A stretch of 20,690 nucleotides of DNA, taken from assembly GCA_043381765.1 (NCBI GenBank), contig JBHJMP010000872.1, positions 4,251 through 24,940 of the forward strand. Direction: 5' to 3'. The notes beneath the pieces were generated by a model. The model did no database searches, was not told where the DNA came from, and saw only the letters and a list, made by a program, of their open reading frames with translations. This document shows positions 20,036-20,690 of the stretch, one piece after another. Position numbers and translations under genes: made by a program. Position 1 is the stretch's first letter. Each line of letters begins with the position of its first letter. The DNA is from Collodictyon triciliatum. Lineage: Eukaryota; CRuMs.

Positions 20036-20268
20036 TCAAGCACTCAGTTTATTTATAAGTGATTTGAGATAAAACGCTGAAAGCTGAGTCGGTGAGTTCG
20101 AAAGGACAGCCGTATAGCCATTGCGATTGAAAGTCAACATATCGGCCCCAAACAACATGATTACTGCCGCAAGTGTGGACAGTATTCTTTTTTGAAATGC
20201 ATGTTTGGTGGCAGGTTTATAAGGTGGGTTCTGTCTGGCCAAGACAACAGCTTGTTCGTCATTTTTGA
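20036..20268 (-). CDS. Possible ankyrin-repeat exon or remnant
   Basis: A minus-strand frame, open from about 20268 to TGA at 20038-20036, contains LFGADMLTFNRNGYTAVLSN. This resembles an ankyrin unit (hydrophobic helix, GAD, N-x-x-G-x-T-A-L). It has no in-frame ATG before residues within the repeat, and I could not find a good acceptor upstream, so it may be a broken copy or the last exon of a gene whose other exons lie beyond the window. Ankyrin repeats mediate protein-protein contacts; nothing more specific can be said. Confidence 0.35.
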
Positions 20269-20592
20269 ATTTTTAATGCGAAACAGGATATACATAAATG
20301 AGAAATGTGAATTAATTACAGGAATAGAGTGAGATTATGTTTTTTTTAACCTTATTATATATACTAATCATACTATTATATTATTCAGGTTGTTTCTTGG
20401 ATTCGTCAAAGCTCTTGCTTTCGTCAGTCCAGATTTAATTCAGTGGTTGTCTGCGCAATAAACTGCTATATGTGGGTACACTTTCGTTGTATAAAAATTA
20501 TTGTGCTTAAATGGGATAAAACCAAGTTCGTCACAGCCTTTGTAATGAAGTTTATCCATTTACATGCTGAATGAGACCTAAGAAAAAAGGTA

Positions 20593-20690
20593 ATAAGAAA
20601 AAGAAAAAGAAAAAGAAAAAGAAAAAGAAAAAGAAAAAGAAAAAGAAAAAGAAAAAGAAAAAGAAAAAGAAAAAGAAAAAGAAAAAGAAA
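20593..20690. repeat. (AAAAAG)n hexanucleotide array reaching the window edge
   Basis: A nearly perfect purine-only 6-bp array of at least 16 copies that continues to the last base given. True length is unknown. Confidence 0.95.

Larger units (their letters stand above)
19872..20690. other. AT-rich right end of the window
   Basis: The 5' flank of the Fanzor relic. It includes a small inverted repeat (TATTAG, 5-nt loop, CTAATA, 19940-19956), a possible ankyrin-type exon on the minus strand, and an (AAAAAG)n tract at the edge. No other gene was seen between 20270 and 20590. Confidence 0.5.

Overview
The window is nuclear DNA of a unicellular eukaryote. Genes are split by many GT-AG introns (75-474 nt), intergenic DNA is AT-rich, and simple repeats are abundant. 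No bacterial operon, tRNA, rRNA or CRISPR array was seen. Intron density and low-complexity sequence would suit a rhizarian or foraminiferan protist, but that placement is a guess. All exon models were built by eye from splice sites, phase and protein similarity.

Plus strand, left to right: (1) a very large Ser/Thr/Gln/His-rich, probably disordered protein in three exons, about 60-4305. (2) A complete eight-exon phosphomannomutase, 4912-7054, 247 aa. (3) A long gene-poor stretch with a 721-base assembly gap, 8671-9391. (4) A seven-exon FG nucleoporin of Nup58/p45 architecture, 9604-12278, 500 aa.

Minus strand, 12706-17260: three diverged paralogues in tandem, each with a tiny first exon (11, 24 and 27 nt) and one long second exon. 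Each has four predicted membrane segments, and two conserved cysteines between segments 3 and 4. Two end in the same -LYGPH[N/D] tail; the third has a His-rich repeat tail instead. I do not recognise the family.

Minus strand, 17939-19871: a decayed, nearly full-length Fanzor, the eukaryotic relative of the RNA-guided TnpB nuclease. It has stop codons and frameshifts, and Asn replaces the last RuvC Asp. Beyond it lie a possible ankyrin-repeat exon (about 20036-20268) and an (AAAAAG)n tract running to the window edge.

Phosphomannomutase supplies GDP-mannose precursors and the nucleoporin belongs to the pore. These are unrelated housekeeping genes, and no pathway links them. The parts most worth following are the tandem membrane-protein family and the Fanzor relic.
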